Below, one piece after another: positions 1 through 13,284 of a stretch of 64,000 nt of DNA; positions within the stretch are counted from its first letter, which is position 1, and each line of letters begins with the position of its first letter. The position numbers and the translations under genes were made by a program. The stretch is from NCBI GenBank assembly GCA_000469685.2, contig LS997566.1, forward strand, positions 4,502,804 to 4,566,803. Reading direction: 5' to 3'. This stretch comes from Haemonchus contortus. Lineage: Eukaryota > Nematoda > Chromadorea > Rhabditida > Trichostrongylidae. The notes beneath the pieces are model-generated. The model was given only the letters and a program-made list of their open reading frames with translations, did no database searches and had not been told where the DNA came from.

Positions 1-1799
1 CAATGATAATAAAGGGTAAACAAAGGTATTAGCTCTACTGTGTTGGTATATTCATGGAGCAATGTGAAGATATGGGAACAGTTTTACTTATAAAATTTTT
101 GTAACAGCGGTCAAAGACTACAGTCTCAATCTCCAGTAGTTCAACAAGGACGAGTGGGTCTAAAAAGCAAGGTCCTGAGAAGTTCGCCTCCGGAGGTCCG
201 CTACCGATTTACCAAATAATTCTGAAAGTTTCCGTCTTATAAAATCGGGAGTGGAAGAGAAAATGGCTCTCTCCTTACAGTTTCCAGAGTACGGAAGGAG
301 AGAGAAGGCAGGGCATTGGCAACCTACTCCGCCAGCGCGACCTCATTTTATACCGATCGAAGTTGGCGAGGTCGCAATTGAGTGGTGAGTGTCCCATAGA
401 ATTTTGACTATTGAAAAAACTGGACCCGCTCAGAGCAAAGCATGGGTAAGGCGCCGAAGAAGGCCAAGTGGAGAGTGAGGCAGGTTTTGTATGTAACGGT
501 ACCAACCCTGGCTTTTCTGTGACTTTCAATACGAAAGTATAATTCAGTTACCCGATATGGAATATATTTACCCCTCTACTCTGAATATGTACCTTGAAGA
601 TCCTGGAAAGAAGTCTCAATTGGTTGGCCCAAGTCAGATGAAGGCTGTCTTCTTACTTTACGACAGCCACATAACTCTCCCCTGTTCACAATAATAGCAT
701 TTGCAAGTGAAAGTTTTTCAGAATTGATAAACCTAGTGGGATGGGCCATGCAATCGACATCCATGCTGAATCGTTGCGGTGTCTGGGCGCGCGTGTGGTT
801 TGCTGTGGTCAGCCGATGTATGCATATGTCGCTCTCACACTCCCAATTAAGCCTGGTACCAATCAGTTGAAAATAACAGGAAGGAAGGTTCGGTGGTCCG
901 GACAACATATCCTGACCTTCTGTGTGCAATAATTTCCAAGTCGACGCTGCGCCACCTACGTGGATCTGTGAAGTCATGGAACACCTCTGCCTTTGAAACA
1001 GAATCGTTCCAACTTATAGAAAGAGGAAGACGAGGCTGGAATGACTTTGCAATGCATTTATCTCGGCCTCAAATCCTAAGACAATGAATTTCCCACAGCC
1101 CCCTGAGCGATTCTTTTCTCTATACCCGAACACATGAATACCGCTTAGTGTAAGAAGTTCCGGTTTTGAAGACAGATGCTGAGCACCTGCTAATTATCAA
1201 CGCGATGGATGTTTGATCTTAAGCTTTCTCCTGATGAATACGTCAATCGTGAATCGCTTAGTGTAATCGGTTTTGAAAAATTCAACAGACTTCGCGAGTT
1301 GTCTACCACATGGGTAAGCAAGTTGACATTGACTTAGCACAAAAAACTCACTTACTTGCTCCGGGACACCACCTTTCTTTTCCACGCGTCTTTTGGACTG
1401 CTGGGCTTAACCAACACCTCTTCAGTCAACGCGGTCTCTCTCTATTCTCGTCTTCCTAAGTGCCCCCTTAACCACACCCTTTCTTTCGGTCGCCCGATGA
1501 TGCGATTTCTCTTGAAGTGTTTTTAAGCGGAGGTAATTGGAACAAAACGCAAGTGTTTGAAGGAACACGATGATTCCACGTAAAGTTCGAAGAACGAAGA
1601 GCCCAAGGCCGAAAATGTAGTGCTTAGAGTCAGTCAGGGTCAAGGGTGCAGCGCTTAAATCATCTGTAAAATCGTAAGTGAAGTTCTACGTTGTGGGGGA
1701 GGCAGGTAAGGAGATTGAATGGGGAATTGTAAAAAAAAGAAGGGTACCGAAAGAGCTCTCGAATCTAGTCAAAGACCTGGTACATGGTATTTCTGGTGA

Positions 1800-2000
1800 A
1801 CGCCTAATGAATTAAACCATTGGAGGTTCATTAATTGGTACCATACTGGTCTGGGAAGATAAAAGCACTTACATGTGTATCGCTGGTCCCATTCTCCAAG
1901 TAGGCGCAATAAGCAATCAGTAGGAAGTCGACTGCGGGGATGCGTCCCCTATACGGGACTAATCAACGTCAGAACACCTTGTCCTTTTGTTCTTTACTTC
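1800..2000 (+). repeat. tRNA-derived SINE, partial copy
   Basis: It shares the SINE body core, an ATTGGTAYCA block followed by CTGGGARGATAAAAGCACT, with the fuller copies at 32.8 and 33.5 kb, and further on the GCGTCCC...ACGGGACTAATCAAC segment. The tRNA-like head is not recognisable, so this is a 5'-truncated or decayed copy. Boundaries are approximate. Confidence 0.55.
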
Positions 2001-2934
2001 TTTACATTTAACACCCTTCGACGAACCTGGTTGATAACTGATCAGAATAGAAGGAAAGCTGAATGTACTGCCCTGAATGTACAGTAGTTATTGAAATATC
2101 ACTCTACTGGTGCTACCTAAAATTGGTGTATGTACGTATTCAGGCTTTTCTCAGATCCTGGTCGTTGCCAGCTTTTCGTTTCTTTTTTCTTCAGTAGTAC
2201 TGTCATACCACACGGTCATACCTTTCCAAGAAGAATTTCATTTCCACGACTATTTCACCGAGTACGGCAGACCAGTTCTTGCTGTTGCGACCAAATTGAG
2301 AGAGGTCGCCTGCGAAAGCCGTTCTCGTCGTAACAATGTTTGATCTTTAGTGAGAAATCAGCGAAAACTCATGCGTAAGGGTTTCCGTTCGTTGCCATCG
2401 CAGTTCATGGCTGCTCCTTGCGGTGACGTAGTTCCACTTCGATCTCACGTAACGCTCTTCGAACGAGAAATAATTCGGGAAAAGTGGCCTTGACGAGAAA
2501 ATTGTTGCTACGCAAACAGACCGTCAAAACTCTTCAACATTGACAAAACCTCAAAGTGACATCTTTCAAGGAGACCAGTAACGGGCGTACAACGCTCCAT
2601 GGTCTTGAATTACTGGTCTCAGTTGTTATTATTTCAAGATAAATGCTCACAGGCTGTCTACCAAAAATAACTCGATACTGAAATATTCGGTAGGCTGAAA
2701 AAGCGACGCACCACGATGGGAAAATAATCGACCTTGAGCGGTCTCCCCTTTTCCTCGAAATGCCACCGGATTCCCAGAATTCCCAACAAGCCTTCTCAGA
2801 GCGCTACAAAAGAAAGATTGAAAAGAAGTTTTTCCATTTTTGATCACTCGATTTTGTGAGAAATGCATTCGACTTCCATGTTCCATTGTAAGTATATTTG
2901 GATGTGTATGCTGCTTATACAATGACTTATTCTG

Positions 2935-3080
2935 GCCAGCCAGCTCACAAGTCAGTGTTTTCATTCCATCAGATGAGTCTGGTACCAACTGACCCCAAAA
3001 GGATGAGATGCTGAGCAAACTTCGACATGCATCGACCCAGGATTCAATTCGCGGACCGTGCGAGTGATGATGGGCCTCCT
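2935..3080 (-). repeat. tRNA-derived SINE, partial copy (minus)
   Basis: On the minus strand it reads through a decayed B-box-like stretch and then the body block around the TGGTACCAGACTCATCTG core, as in the full copies on the right of the window. It lies inside the long minus-strand open frame 2647-3306, which is one reason not to trust that frame as a gene. Boundaries are approximate. Confidence 0.5.
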
Positions 3081-3642
3081 TCCAAAACTTTCGTCGTTCG
3101 GAGTACCCACACGGCTTCGATCTCTTGGTCATGACTGTGGTGTAGTAAAGAAACTCATGCATTCTTGCAATGCCATAAGCACATGCTCTACTATTTTCAG
3201 TATGCTCACCGTATTTTCTTAGGCTTGGATAATGAAATTGAAAAACTAGAAATAGAAGAATCAAAATCAGCTTTTTACATTCAGAACTTCTAGAGTACAG
3301 CCCCATTTGGAACTGCCTGAAAGCTACAACCCTTCGGGATCGCCAGTCGTACCTAACAACTTAGTCGGGAGCCAGGACCGTGCTTTCCCTCTTTCACCAT
3401 CTCCCTTTCTACTGCATTACCTTGTTTTTACTTGTGTTCCTTTCTGTCCTGCTTTTTTTGTGAATTTTAAATTCGTCTTCGATTTTAGATCCCTGTATAA
3501 AAAATACTTTTACAGTGGCCATCGGGAGGTTATTTTGCAATCCTGTGGCTACCTCCTGCTGCAATTTCTTTTGAATGCTTTTTATTGAACACAGATGGTC
3601 TAATACCATTTTCGAGAATACCATTTGGGGGACTGGGACAAT

Positions 3643-4738
3643 TTATGTATGAGGAAGTCCATGCTTGGCTAGTTGGTACTGGCATTCATCGTTGAACATT
3701 GTTCCCAGCTTGTCCCATGCCTCCTTCTGTTCAGCGTTCAACGTGGTTCCTTTGCTCTCCAGAAATCCCGTCCAGATTCCCCAGAATGACTGAAAGAGTT
3801 CAACTAAAATACTATCTGGTAGAAATAAATCCAGGCTGAGCGATAAAAGTAGCTACTTCATAATAAATAAATAAATTCACTCCCCAATACTACATAGGAA
3901 AGCAAGTAGTTATTGAGTAAGGCAACTTCTATCGGGGAGAGGTGAACTTTTTGATTTCACCCTTCTTCACCCTCTTCAAAGGTATGCTTCATCGACGTCA
4001 CCACGAAAAGCGATTCTCTCAACTTAAGAGAGGACCGCCTTACTCAGAGGATCGCTACAGATTAATACTATTCTGACGTGAATGAGGAATACCCTTATAT
4101 TTCTTTTAGGTAATTGAAGCTGTTTAAAATTTATCACCCAAAAAAGTAAAAGAGCCCTCATTGCAGCCACAAACCTTCCACAGGTGGGGATCAAGTCCTC
4201 TATTGACATGCCTGTCAATCAGATCCCGGCAAAATGCCCGAAATACCATTTCCTACAAATTCGAGAAAGTAAATTATGTTTGTAAATTATGCGTAATTCT
4301 AATTTATGAGTCAAATAAAATGTTAGTTTGGCTGAAAACTTGAAATCATGATGGCTTTCACATTATCGTAGGTGTTGGCCAGAATGTGCACAGACATCAC
4401 CAGACCAGTGCCAATCAACTCGAATCTGAAGGAACTTTTGACTTTAAAATAGCTAAAATTACAGAAAAAATTGTTAACTGTAATCAACCTCTTGTTTTTT
4501 TGCACGTCATCTGCACTATAGGTTTCAGCACCTTTGAAATACTTGCGAAGATCTTGGTGGTTGGTGAACAAGCTGAAGTTCGGATAGAAATTCCAGAGCT
4601 GATTTAACTGCTTGAAAATCCCAATCCAATAATAACTTACTACTTATAGAAGTCAATGCCATTTTGTGCCTCCTTCGGCGTTCGGCCAAGTGCTACGTTT
4701 ACCAATGATGCCAAACAGGCTTTTTTCACGGCAGCCAT
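3643..4738 (-). CDS. Globin A, leaderless nematode globin, 5 exons
   Basis: This is a haem-binding globin of 157 residues without a signal peptide, so probably intracellular. Minus-strand exons are 4738-4641, 4572-4489, 4425-4362, 4252-4175 and 3789-3643. Each has GT donors and AG acceptors, and lengths 98/84/64/78/147 nt match genes B and G in size and phase up to the last exon. Helix landmarks visible: Tyr31 at B10 (DFYK), Phe45 at CD1 (RKYFKGAE), His97 at F8 (DLIDRH). The distal E7 position is Ile65 (FELIG), where typical nematode globins have Gln. The start codon follows a TTTCAG acceptor by three bases, as expected for trans-splicing, and no leader exon is in frame with it. An AATAAA lies at 3586-3581, about 60 nt past the stop. 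It is divergent and in the opposite orientation to the rest of the cluster except G. Confidence 0.9.
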
Positions 4739-5123
4739 TTTCTGAAACAAAAAGGAACCGGTGGTCAGAGACCGAATCATTGCTGTTTGGAGAAGAATAA
4801 GATGGTGTAGAGCCAAGAAGTCAAAAAAGGGTCAGATTTCGTTTAACAGAAAATTATGATGTCAAGAGGTGTCATACACTTTCTCAGTTCCGCATCCACG
4901 GTCTTCGGTTTACTGCAAAACCCCTGGCTGGACCTCCTGAAGCTCTATCATAGACTCTTGAAAACTAGTTCAAGAATCGCGGATGCACAACTAAAAAGCT
5001 GTACTCCACCCCAGTTAGTTTTTGGGCATTCCAGAAAAAGGGTCAACTAGCATAGTTTGAGCATTTATGGAGAAGTTTCCGTTCGTAGGTACATCCTCAG
5101 TTGCCTGGTCGTTCACCTGGCAG

Positions 5124-5184
5124 TGATAAGATGAAAAGCTGAAGAAGTAGTGTGCTGGATGGTGCTCACGTGAGTATTTATATA
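5124..5184 (-). promoter_or_regulatory. Candidate promoter of globin A
   Basis: Reading the minus strand, a TATATAAATA box (5184-5175) lies about 440 bp before the globin A start codon. A TGATAAG GATA-factor-type site (5124-5130, plus strand) lies between it and the gene. The spacing resembles the TATA-to-ATG distance of the secreted globins, which fits an outron removed by trans-splicing. This is inference from motif and position only. Confidence 0.35.
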
Positions 5185-5189
5185 CAGTG

Positions 5190-6660
5190 CTTCGTTTGAT
5201 TTCACGATTCAACAAGAAATCGAGAGTTGTTATAAAAATCGTATGTCGAGCAACTTTCACAAACAGAGACTGCTCGTGATTCTCGATGATACCGCAGCAG
5301 CGGTTTTTGTTTCAACGATGACTTAAAGTGCGGCAGGAATAGGTTTGCTGGTAACAAGCATAGGTTCAGATGAAAATATGAATGAAGGGCTGTCTATAAC
5401 GAAATTAGGAAAATAAAATTCAGGGCATTCTATATAAAATTCTTTAAATTATGAAATCAGAAAAAGGAATTCTGGCAATACAGTAGAAACAAAGCTCAAA
5501 ATCGAATGACTAAATCATCAGAGCCATCTGGGAAGATCAATGGAAGATAATTCCCCGGAATCGTCCCCCTCTGGTGCACACTATGTATCATTGATACTTT
5601 CCCGAGATAGTCTGGTGCCACTCGAATATTGCTAGAGAGATGAAAGGCCAGATATACCTACATGGACTAAAACCCATGCTCTCCTACAGCACAGCAGGAT
5701 CAAGTTGTTAGTGAGGAACCCTTTGTAAAGTTTAAATTTAATTTCATCCATCAGCGGAAAATCGATCTTCTAGAAGATTTTCCTTTTTTTGTGAAGATGA
5801 GATTCGTATCATCAGCCGAATGGTGGTATTAGGTAAGGGTTTGATAGATAGTGAAGGGTTTTCCGTGATACAGCTGTTCTGCAGAATATTCCCCGTGCCC
5901 CTGCCACAGTCGGTGCCTAATGGAAATTGAATAGGTACAGGGGATGGATCGTATTCTGAAGGCGAATTGATGAGCTCGGAGCCATATGACAGCGCTATGA
6001 CTGAACCTGGGTACGGCTCACGACACATTATAAACTGTAGAAAGTAACAGGTTAATAAACATAATTTTTGATTGCCGCTTCTAGGACCACTTACAAAAAG
6101 GGTTTTCAGACAAATAAAGGGTGAACCAGAGAGTTTACATAAGTTTTTTCTTGGATTCATATGAAGCTTCAATGCCGATACTCCACATGTTTACCCAGTA
6201 TCTCGATCTCAGTAGACACTTCAAAGAATGTACGTCTCAACTGAAAGAGACTCGACAAGTAGAAGTCAGCCAGATTGCAGCTGATATAAGAAACTCTGTT
6301 TATTCTCCTTGGAATGGCAACACCAACGCCATCGATACCGAAGTTCTGTTTCCTTGCTTTTCGCAAAAGACTACGAGAGCCAGAATGCTGGTTTCAATGG
6401 GTACCTTTCTCTCTGGATGAGTTTAGTTCGACTGAAGTGACAAAGTTGATGCACTGTGATTACACAGGATCCCTCCTGAATTACGATCACGATTTCTAGT
6501 TTTATTTCTCTTTTATCATGGATTTGTTATCAGCCACCCCAACAGGCTTAACGTTTTACTAAGAAATTTCGCAGTTGTGGATGTTGATCAGTCGGTTCTA
6601 CCAACGGCCAAGCGACATTTGGCAGAGGGAAAGTTATAGACGTTTAATGTTCTCGACGGA
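5190..6660. other. Intergenic stretch, nothing recognised
   Basis: Short open frames on both strands overlap one another in shadow fashion and none shows a domain or exon chain. No repeat shared with the rest of the window was noticed. Confidence 0.5.
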
Positions 6661-6669
6661 ATGTTTGAG

Positions 6670-6872
6670 ATGCACGAATCGTATGGTATAGTATGATACA
6701 ATGTGATACTACAAGGTAGAGTGAGATTACAGTTCTGACTTGGTAAGGAATGGTACAATAAAGTAAAGCATAGCAATACCATGGTGATATGGTAAACGCA
6801 TGGTAAAGTATGGAAAAGCATTGCCAGGTACGACAAGGTGTGACATGCTATGGTATGGTATGGTAGGTGTGG
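6670..6872. repeat. Degenerate TGGTA pentanucleotide minisatellite
   Basis: The stretch is dominated by variants of the five-base unit TGGTA/TGGTAT, for example ATGGTATGGTATGGTA near 6850-6865. Decayed versions (TGGTACA, TGGTAAA, TGATACAA) run back to about 6670. The minus-strand open frame over it (6588-6881) is just the repeat read as Tyr-His-Thr-rich text and should not be called a protein. Exactness falls from right to left, so growth was probably at the right end. Confidence 0.75.
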
Positions 6873-6879
6873 TATATTC

Positions 6880-8640
6880 AACCTCCGATGATGAAATTCT
6901 CTATTTTTTTAAATTTTACATTTTGCAAGAAATCGGGTTTCTCTTCACTCAAAAAGATGAAGGCCATGTAGTGCTTAGTAATTCACCAGCACTAGGTATG
7001 TATATGTATAATACATATACTGAAGAGGATGATGCTTCCGGGCCCGGGCCAACCAAGCCTTCCATGCTTCCCATACATACTTCCATTCGAGCATTACTAT
7101 GATTCATGTGAAAGTCGTTCCCAGGGTGTCTCACTTGACAGGCTTAGTTGAAGTGGGAGAGCTCAGCCCTTCATTTCCTCCCTCATCCTTCAACCAAATT
7201 CCATCCCTGCTTCTCCTTGAAGTGCCGCTTAGGGGCTCCATAACAGACTCCATGGAATGAATGAAATGAGAAGGGTGAAGATCTTCATGAAAAAGGCCGA
7301 TCAATCGGCATCTATTCATGGTAACTTTGGATTCAAGAACTTCCCCTTGCTATGAAACGGTATGCTGTTTTACGCAGATTAGATCAACTCAGTCCTATTT
7401 GAAGATTCTACCCAGGTTGTCGTTGCTGTTACGGAGTTACAAATGGGATGAGCTGATCGACTTCCTTGATCTACGAAGGGCAATGGAGGAAATCATCGAC
7501 TTCTGCTCTGTCGTCCTCAACAGCCATATCGTACTCCTATCACTTGAAAGAAGTCTGATATTCGTCCTCTTGACTGGTACTTCTGAAATACAACACCAAC
7601 TAGTTGGTCGACGAAAGTTTCTTAAACAGTTGTTCCCTCTGTTCAAAGAGTAGAAGGTCAATATCTAAGGAGTCTTGGGAGTCAGTATGGGTAAGAAACA
7701 CCGTATACAGCTTATAACCTCCCTCTACACCAAACCATTGATGTTGATTTGGTTGTTTTGCTGCAACTCTTCAAGTTCTTTGTTCTTATCCTAGGGATAG
7801 GGATTCCAAAAGATGGTTTACCACGAAAGCCCATCCACCACCGGGCGGAAGGATCGATGCCCCTATGGTTCAGTTCTTAGACGTTAGAAATCTTCTTATG
7901 ATTCATAATAACTTACAGGTGACCACAGTATGGTCCAATCGTTACGTGGCCGAATGGCTTACAAAAGAGATGATCTAGACGAAACGGCAGACCAACGACA
8001 AGAAGTTCTGTTGGCGTTGATAACCTCGTTTCACCCCTCACCCGCTTTGCGTCTTTCAATCAGAATCGTACTGAATCGGAGACAACACGACAACAAAGAC
8101 CTTTCGTGGGACGTCATTAAATCTTAAGTGCCAGAGTTAGGTCAATTGGTTAAGAATTATTCTGTCCTCCACGCTGACAGAACTTTTTCAGAGGATAAAG
8201 TATCAACTCTCGGCGCTGATTAATTCCGTTTAAGGGGTAGACCACTGCAATCGCGTTCCATTCAGAATGGTAGTGGTAGAATAGCATGCGGAGGTCAATT
8301 GATGCTCAAGTCAGTGGTTTTATCCTTTCTGATGAGTCCGTCACAAATTAAGCCATCCTGGAGGTATGGGAGGCTTGGTTGGACTGGGCATGTAATAGTG
8401 TCCAACTAGTAACTACCACATCCACCCATTTGGGAAAAGTTATTAGAAATGAAATGTATCAAAAGTGGATGCGATTTGGGACTTCCTGAGCAACAAAAAT
8501 GCAGTAGTTCTGTCATGAAAAGTTTCTTCTTGGCTAAGAAAAGTTCAACAGCCCTTAATGTCATTTGATAGCTTATTGAAGCTTATGTGACACTTCGAGA
8601 CAGGTCAAACAGCAGCTGATGGACCACCTCTCTCTGTTGG
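6880..8640. other. Intergenic stretch with SINE fragments
   Basis: There is a SINE-like piece near 7035-7070 (GGGCCAACCAAGCCTTCCAT) and a minus-oriented SINE body fragment at about 8313-8403 (TTTTATCC...GATGAGTC read in plus). The 111-codon open frame 7318-7653 has no recognisable domain, no splice context and an overlapping minus-strand frame, so I do not call it. Confidence 0.4.
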
Positions 8641-9165
8641 GTATAAGTAACCTGTAGAACACCTCATCAGGCAGTTTTTTCCTTTCAGCTTCTTCAGCTC
8701 GCTCCTCTAGGTTGGATGTCAGTTTCTAGGCTCCATGCAACACTTACTAGTTGCCCAGGGCTAGAAACCTTTGCTGTCTTTTCCCAAGTTCATCGTTCAT
8801 CTGCCGTACTGCAGCCACTGTTCAGGGTACTAGTCACCTTCCAATGGTTTCTCCGAGTGAGTTTGGGCAGTCCAAAAGACCACCAGAAAACTTCTCAGCT
8901 TCCATGGTTGCAATACCACATCCGTCTCTGAAAGTTGTACTCCAGGACAAATTGGGGAGGAGTGGTTGTCCTGTTCCAGTTCGAAGCGACCATGTTCTGT
9001 AGCATGTACTTCCTTACGATCGTAATTGGCGACCCCGGTTGTTGCTCCTCACATAACCGAATCAAACAGTCTCATCTTCATTTGCTGACTTCAGCCCCTC
9101 TTTACGTCAGCCTATTCACTTCAGGCATTCTTGCTAGTCTTCCATCCGAAAATTTCACTTTCAGA

Positions 9166-10048
9166 ATGGCTGACGTCAAAAAAGCTTGCCTCGCATCGAT
9201 GGCATGTGTTCCCCTCGGAAGGGCACCAAATGAAGTACAAAATGGCAAAGACTTCTACAAATAGTGAGTAGAATATTAATTTTTTTCAAACTTTTATTGC
9301 TTCCCACGCCCTCCTTCTATACCATTTGAAGGGCCAAATACAGATAGGTACTTTAGCTTTTTCACCCACCATCAAGATCTACGGAAATACTTCAAAGGTG
9401 CTGAAAACTTCACTGCTGACGACATTCAGAAAAGTGACCGGTTGGTTTTAATAAAAGGCCTCGACAGTGAAAATGTTGGGTTCAAAGCTCAAATTCTGTT
9501 TATAGATTTGAAAAACTTGGAACTGGTCTATTGATGTCCGTTCATATTCTGGCCAACATCTATGATAATGTAAGTGTCAGGCTCTGAGACATGTTTACTT
9601 AAGGGGTGAAAACTGTTAGTAATAAGCAAAAATTTCAGGAAATGGTTTTCCGTGCTTTTTGCCGTGATCTGATGGACAGACATGTTGGCAGAGGAGTTGA
9701 TCCTGCTTTGTGGAAGGTCAGTGGCCATCCGTTGCTCTCACTTTACCATTTCTCCCAACTGAAGATAATAAAGTACACTAAAGTTCGCTCTAGTGCCTAG
9801 GGCTTTCGATGGCCTTTTGAAATGTAGTCGGAGCAAAATCCGAGAGGAAAACTTCTTTTTTTCATGTCACCATTGTATCAACCTTTATTTATTCGATTCA
9901 GGCGTTCTGGGGCGTCTGGGTAGCGTTCTTGGAAAGCAAAGGAGCCTCTCTGAGTGCAGATCAGAAGGCAGCATGGGAGAAACTGGGAACATTGTTCAAC
10001 GAAGAATGCCAGAAGCAACTTGCCAAACACGGACTTCCTCACTTGTAA
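9166..10048 (+). CDS. Globin B, leaderless nematode globin, 5 exons
   Basis: This is a 157-residue intracellular-type globin. Exons are 9166-9263, 9357-9440, 9506-9569, 9639-9716 and 9902-10048, with the same lengths and phases as globin A. Visible residues are Tyr31 (B10, DFYK), Phe45 (CD1) and His97 (F8, DLMDRH). E7 is Leu65 (FEKLG) instead of Gln. The start codon sits one base after a TTTCAG acceptor, which suggests a spliced-leader site. An upstream leader exon ending in phase 2 would also be in frame here, but none was found in the preceding 500 bp. AATAAA at 10116-10121 lies about 70 nt after the stop. The nearest paralogues are A and G. A TATAAG at about 8642 could be its promoter. Confidence 0.9.
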
Positions 10049-10121
10049 ATCACACGGCTCAATTTTGTAACCATTGCTAGCTAACGTATATGATTTCAAA
10101 CCATAACTTATAGTCAATAAA

Positions 10122-13100
10122 CTATTACTATCATTAACTGTGTTCGTTAGTACAAAAGGAACTGTGGGGACTGAATGTTTGGTGGATTACTTATGAAGTA
10201 TGCATTTATAACTTATTTAATGCCGAAATGGCCTTGGATAAGGACAGAAGTACACAATATTCCACAAACTGTGGACTTTGTATTACAGTGACCCCGCCTT
10301 GTGAGAGGGGAAAACACCAGGCAATCAAGAAAAGCGTGACATAATCCCCGCTTACTTTCATTAGCACAGTAGCAAGCCGGTTCACAAGTTACTGCTTTGA
10401 ATCCTCCATCATTCTGGCGTAGGGATGGAAGGCTCGGTTAACTCGAGAGGGGGTTGAGGAGGGAGAGGCGTGGATCCGGAATACGAAACGGAAAAAGGTG
10501 CCGAGGTCCACATAAACTCAAGCTATAAATACCGTCATATTGATAGTAATGATAGGTAAACTCTAATAGACTGGAACTCCTGTGGAATGGCATTCTTAAA
10601 ACTTGGAACAAATAAAATAATCAGCACTAGCTCCTTTAAATCTGAGCGCTAAAGGAGTTACCCCATCATTCAAGTTTTCATAGTTCGCTCCTCCGGTTTC
10701 CGCGCATGGAAGTTCCTTGATGTTCCAACTTCTCGGTGAGAACGTCCCAGCTCGCCCTTTGTAGCGGATGTTCAGCTGCGATGGTCAACCCAACAAATTC
10801 GAATCTTCTACCGAATAATCAAATAATCAAATTTGCCAGGTCACGCTAGGCATGCATAGTACGGGACGATGGTATCCTTTTCTCCACCGTACACATGCAC
10901 TAGGTAGGCACGGGCTTTCTTAATTTCACGAAAGAATGTAAAGGAATAAAGAAACTGTGTTAAAGAAGAAGAACAATGTAGAGGTTTATTTGGTAAGGAT
11001 GAAAGAGCTGGCCATGAATGGAAGGATAAAATCTTTGGTGTTGATTGGGATGCTCCCTGCATTCATGTCCCTTTTAGAATCGTAGTGGCGTATGCGCCCT
11101 ATGCAATGCCTTGAAGTGGCCAATAGAATGTACAAATCAGTGTTTTTATCCTCCCAGACGAGTCTGATGCCAATTAACCGACCTCAGCCAACGTCTACCG
11201 TTATGTTATGATTAGGTCCACGGCTTAACCATGTGTTTTTTTTTGGCTCAACTTCTTCCCTTACTTTATCTTCCGACAAAAATGTTCTAGAGTTGAACGC
11301 AATTGGGAAGATGCAACAGCGGTTTGTTTGAGGACCGCTATGGGCCACCTTTACTTCCTCTCGAACACATGCTCTCAAACATCTGGTTGAAGTTAATTGA
11401 CTTTTCTGGTTCGTTTCTTCCCAATAACTCAATGAATCAGTTCAGGGCGTTTGAAAGAGATCCTTTCCCTATTCGACATCAGGAGTGAGCTTTGCTCTTG
11501 CACATTGAGACTTTTTACCAGTTTTCTTTCGGGCGAATGATCGGGGGCGACAACCTTGAGTGATCCTGGTTTTCTCTAAGTACGGGCTTCCACGAGTTTC
11601 GGCATGGTTGCAACTTGATGTAGTTTGTTTTGAAATTTCACGAGGTCGTAATTGAAACACCAGTATCTAACTTTTGAGTGTTAGCGTCATCCTCGCTCGG
11701 AGCCTGGAATGGACCAATACAATCTGTGAGGCTCTACACAACCTTAGAGAAGTTTGAAAACTCAGAGCACACATTCAAACCAACAAAGGGCCACTCAACG
11801 TAACCTCGTGAATCCTCGAAATCTCCACAACTACATAAAATCCTACTTTTGTAACTGAAAGCATTATCCAGCTCACAGCATTATTTCTAGCTACGTACCG
11901 AACTCAACTGAAAGGAGAAAAGTTTTTGTTTCATTAACTTTTTCTGCACTTATCGCTTTGAGTACTACGTGAGTGTCTTACGAGAGCAGCTGTTGCGTTT
12001 TAAACTTGTTTATGTCGAAGAACATTGTTCTTTTGCTCTATTAATAGCAGCAATCATCGTGTTCCTGCCCAATGAAGCCGTTCAGTGTTACATCGGACTA
12101 GAACTGTTAGCAAAAGTGAGTGTTCTTCGTGTGCGACTGCTGAGTAACGTACCTTTGCACTTATCATTGTAATTCTAAAGGCATACTCCTCATGGATCGA
12201 ATTACAGAAGAAAATAGAGGTCTTTTCGATTGTGGAAAGATGGACGTTCCAATATTTCAGTAAAGTATCATCCAAAAAATAGCTTAGAGGAGAAAAAAGC
12301 TAAGTTAATCCAAAAAATGCCTGTGATCCTATATTCGGTGATGCTTCAGTTTATAAATTTCCTATTTCAGGGAGTGTTCCTTTGATTCTTTGCTTCATTC
12401 CACTCCTTCAGCTAAAAGAACATTTGTAAAACGCCGATCAAGTAATTAAGTTTCCGAAGTTGTTGTGCTGGATGTTGCCGATTGTTGCTTACATGACAAC
12501 CTTTCCCCTGGATTTTCTACGGAATATGACTAAGAGAGTATTTTATATGCGAAAAGGGCGACTGGTACAAGAAGTTGAGCTATCACCTCGCTACCTATTC
12601 AGCTGATCGTTGCGATCACTACTCGGATGAAATACTCGCATCCAGATGTTGAAGCCTCCACCAGCACCTTAACCCTTTGTTATATTTCACCATATCCATC
12701 TCCTACGTAGAAATTTTCAGAAAATATTTGAATTCTCTGCACCATTCAGACCACTTATTTCTGAACAAAGCTGCGATCACCTAGTTAGTTAGGGCGATTG
12801 AACGCCGGCTATCTCGGCTACAATTAGGCTCACCAGCGAAATCCAGTACCTCCTGTAATGAGGAGAATTTCTGCACGAAGCGTAGGCCGAGAGGCGCATT
12901 ACCTCCCTCATTGTCGAGTGATCAATTCCTGGATTGATGGTCTCCAAGGCCAACCAACTTCAGGAGAGATAAGGACGACTGTACAATTGCTACTGGTGTC
13001 AGCACTAATATAAACTCGTCCATACTTTTTTTCACCACAACCTGTCAAAGTAACTCAGAGAACGTGATGCTGAAGCATATCTGTCTCCACTAGCGCTTTT

Positions 13101-13280
13101 ATACTCCAGTTAGGAAACGAACGATGTGGCATCAAGTGTCGTGATCGTGCAACCTAACAGTCTGCTTTGATAAATGATAGTCGTTTGCAGGAAATTCATG
13201 ATTCCGTCTTTTGCTACGGATTGTTCTGGATTGTTTTTGTCCAAGGATTACCCTTTGCCTCTAACAGCCTCACCCCGTAC
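10122..13280. other. Intergenic stretch between globins B and C
   Basis: No exon chain was recognised. Minus-oriented SINE-like fragments lie near 10370-10450 and 11128-11190 (TTTTTATCCTCCCAGACGAG). Everything else is unassigned. Confidence 0.4.
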
Positions 13281-13284
13281 TTTT

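Larger units (their letters stand above)
1..3580. other. Left flank, no gene recognised
   Basis: I see no convincing exon chain here. The longest open frame (2647-3306, minus) runs through a SINE fragment and has no recognisable domain, so I read it as chance. SINE-derived fragments lie near 1800-2000 (+) and 2935-3080 (-). The rest is unassigned AT-rich sequence. Confidence 0.5.

Noticed and set aside
2647..3306. 219-codon minus-strand open frame
   Set aside because: It crosses a decayed SINE, has no domain, no signal and no splice context, and its composition is that of translated non-coding DNA.
6588..6881. His/Tyr-rich minus-strand frame
   Set aside because: It is the TGGTA minisatellite read in one frame.
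7318..7653. 111-codon plus-strand open frame
   Set aside because: There is no recognised domain, no neighbouring exons with compatible phase, and an overlapping open frame on the opposite strand.
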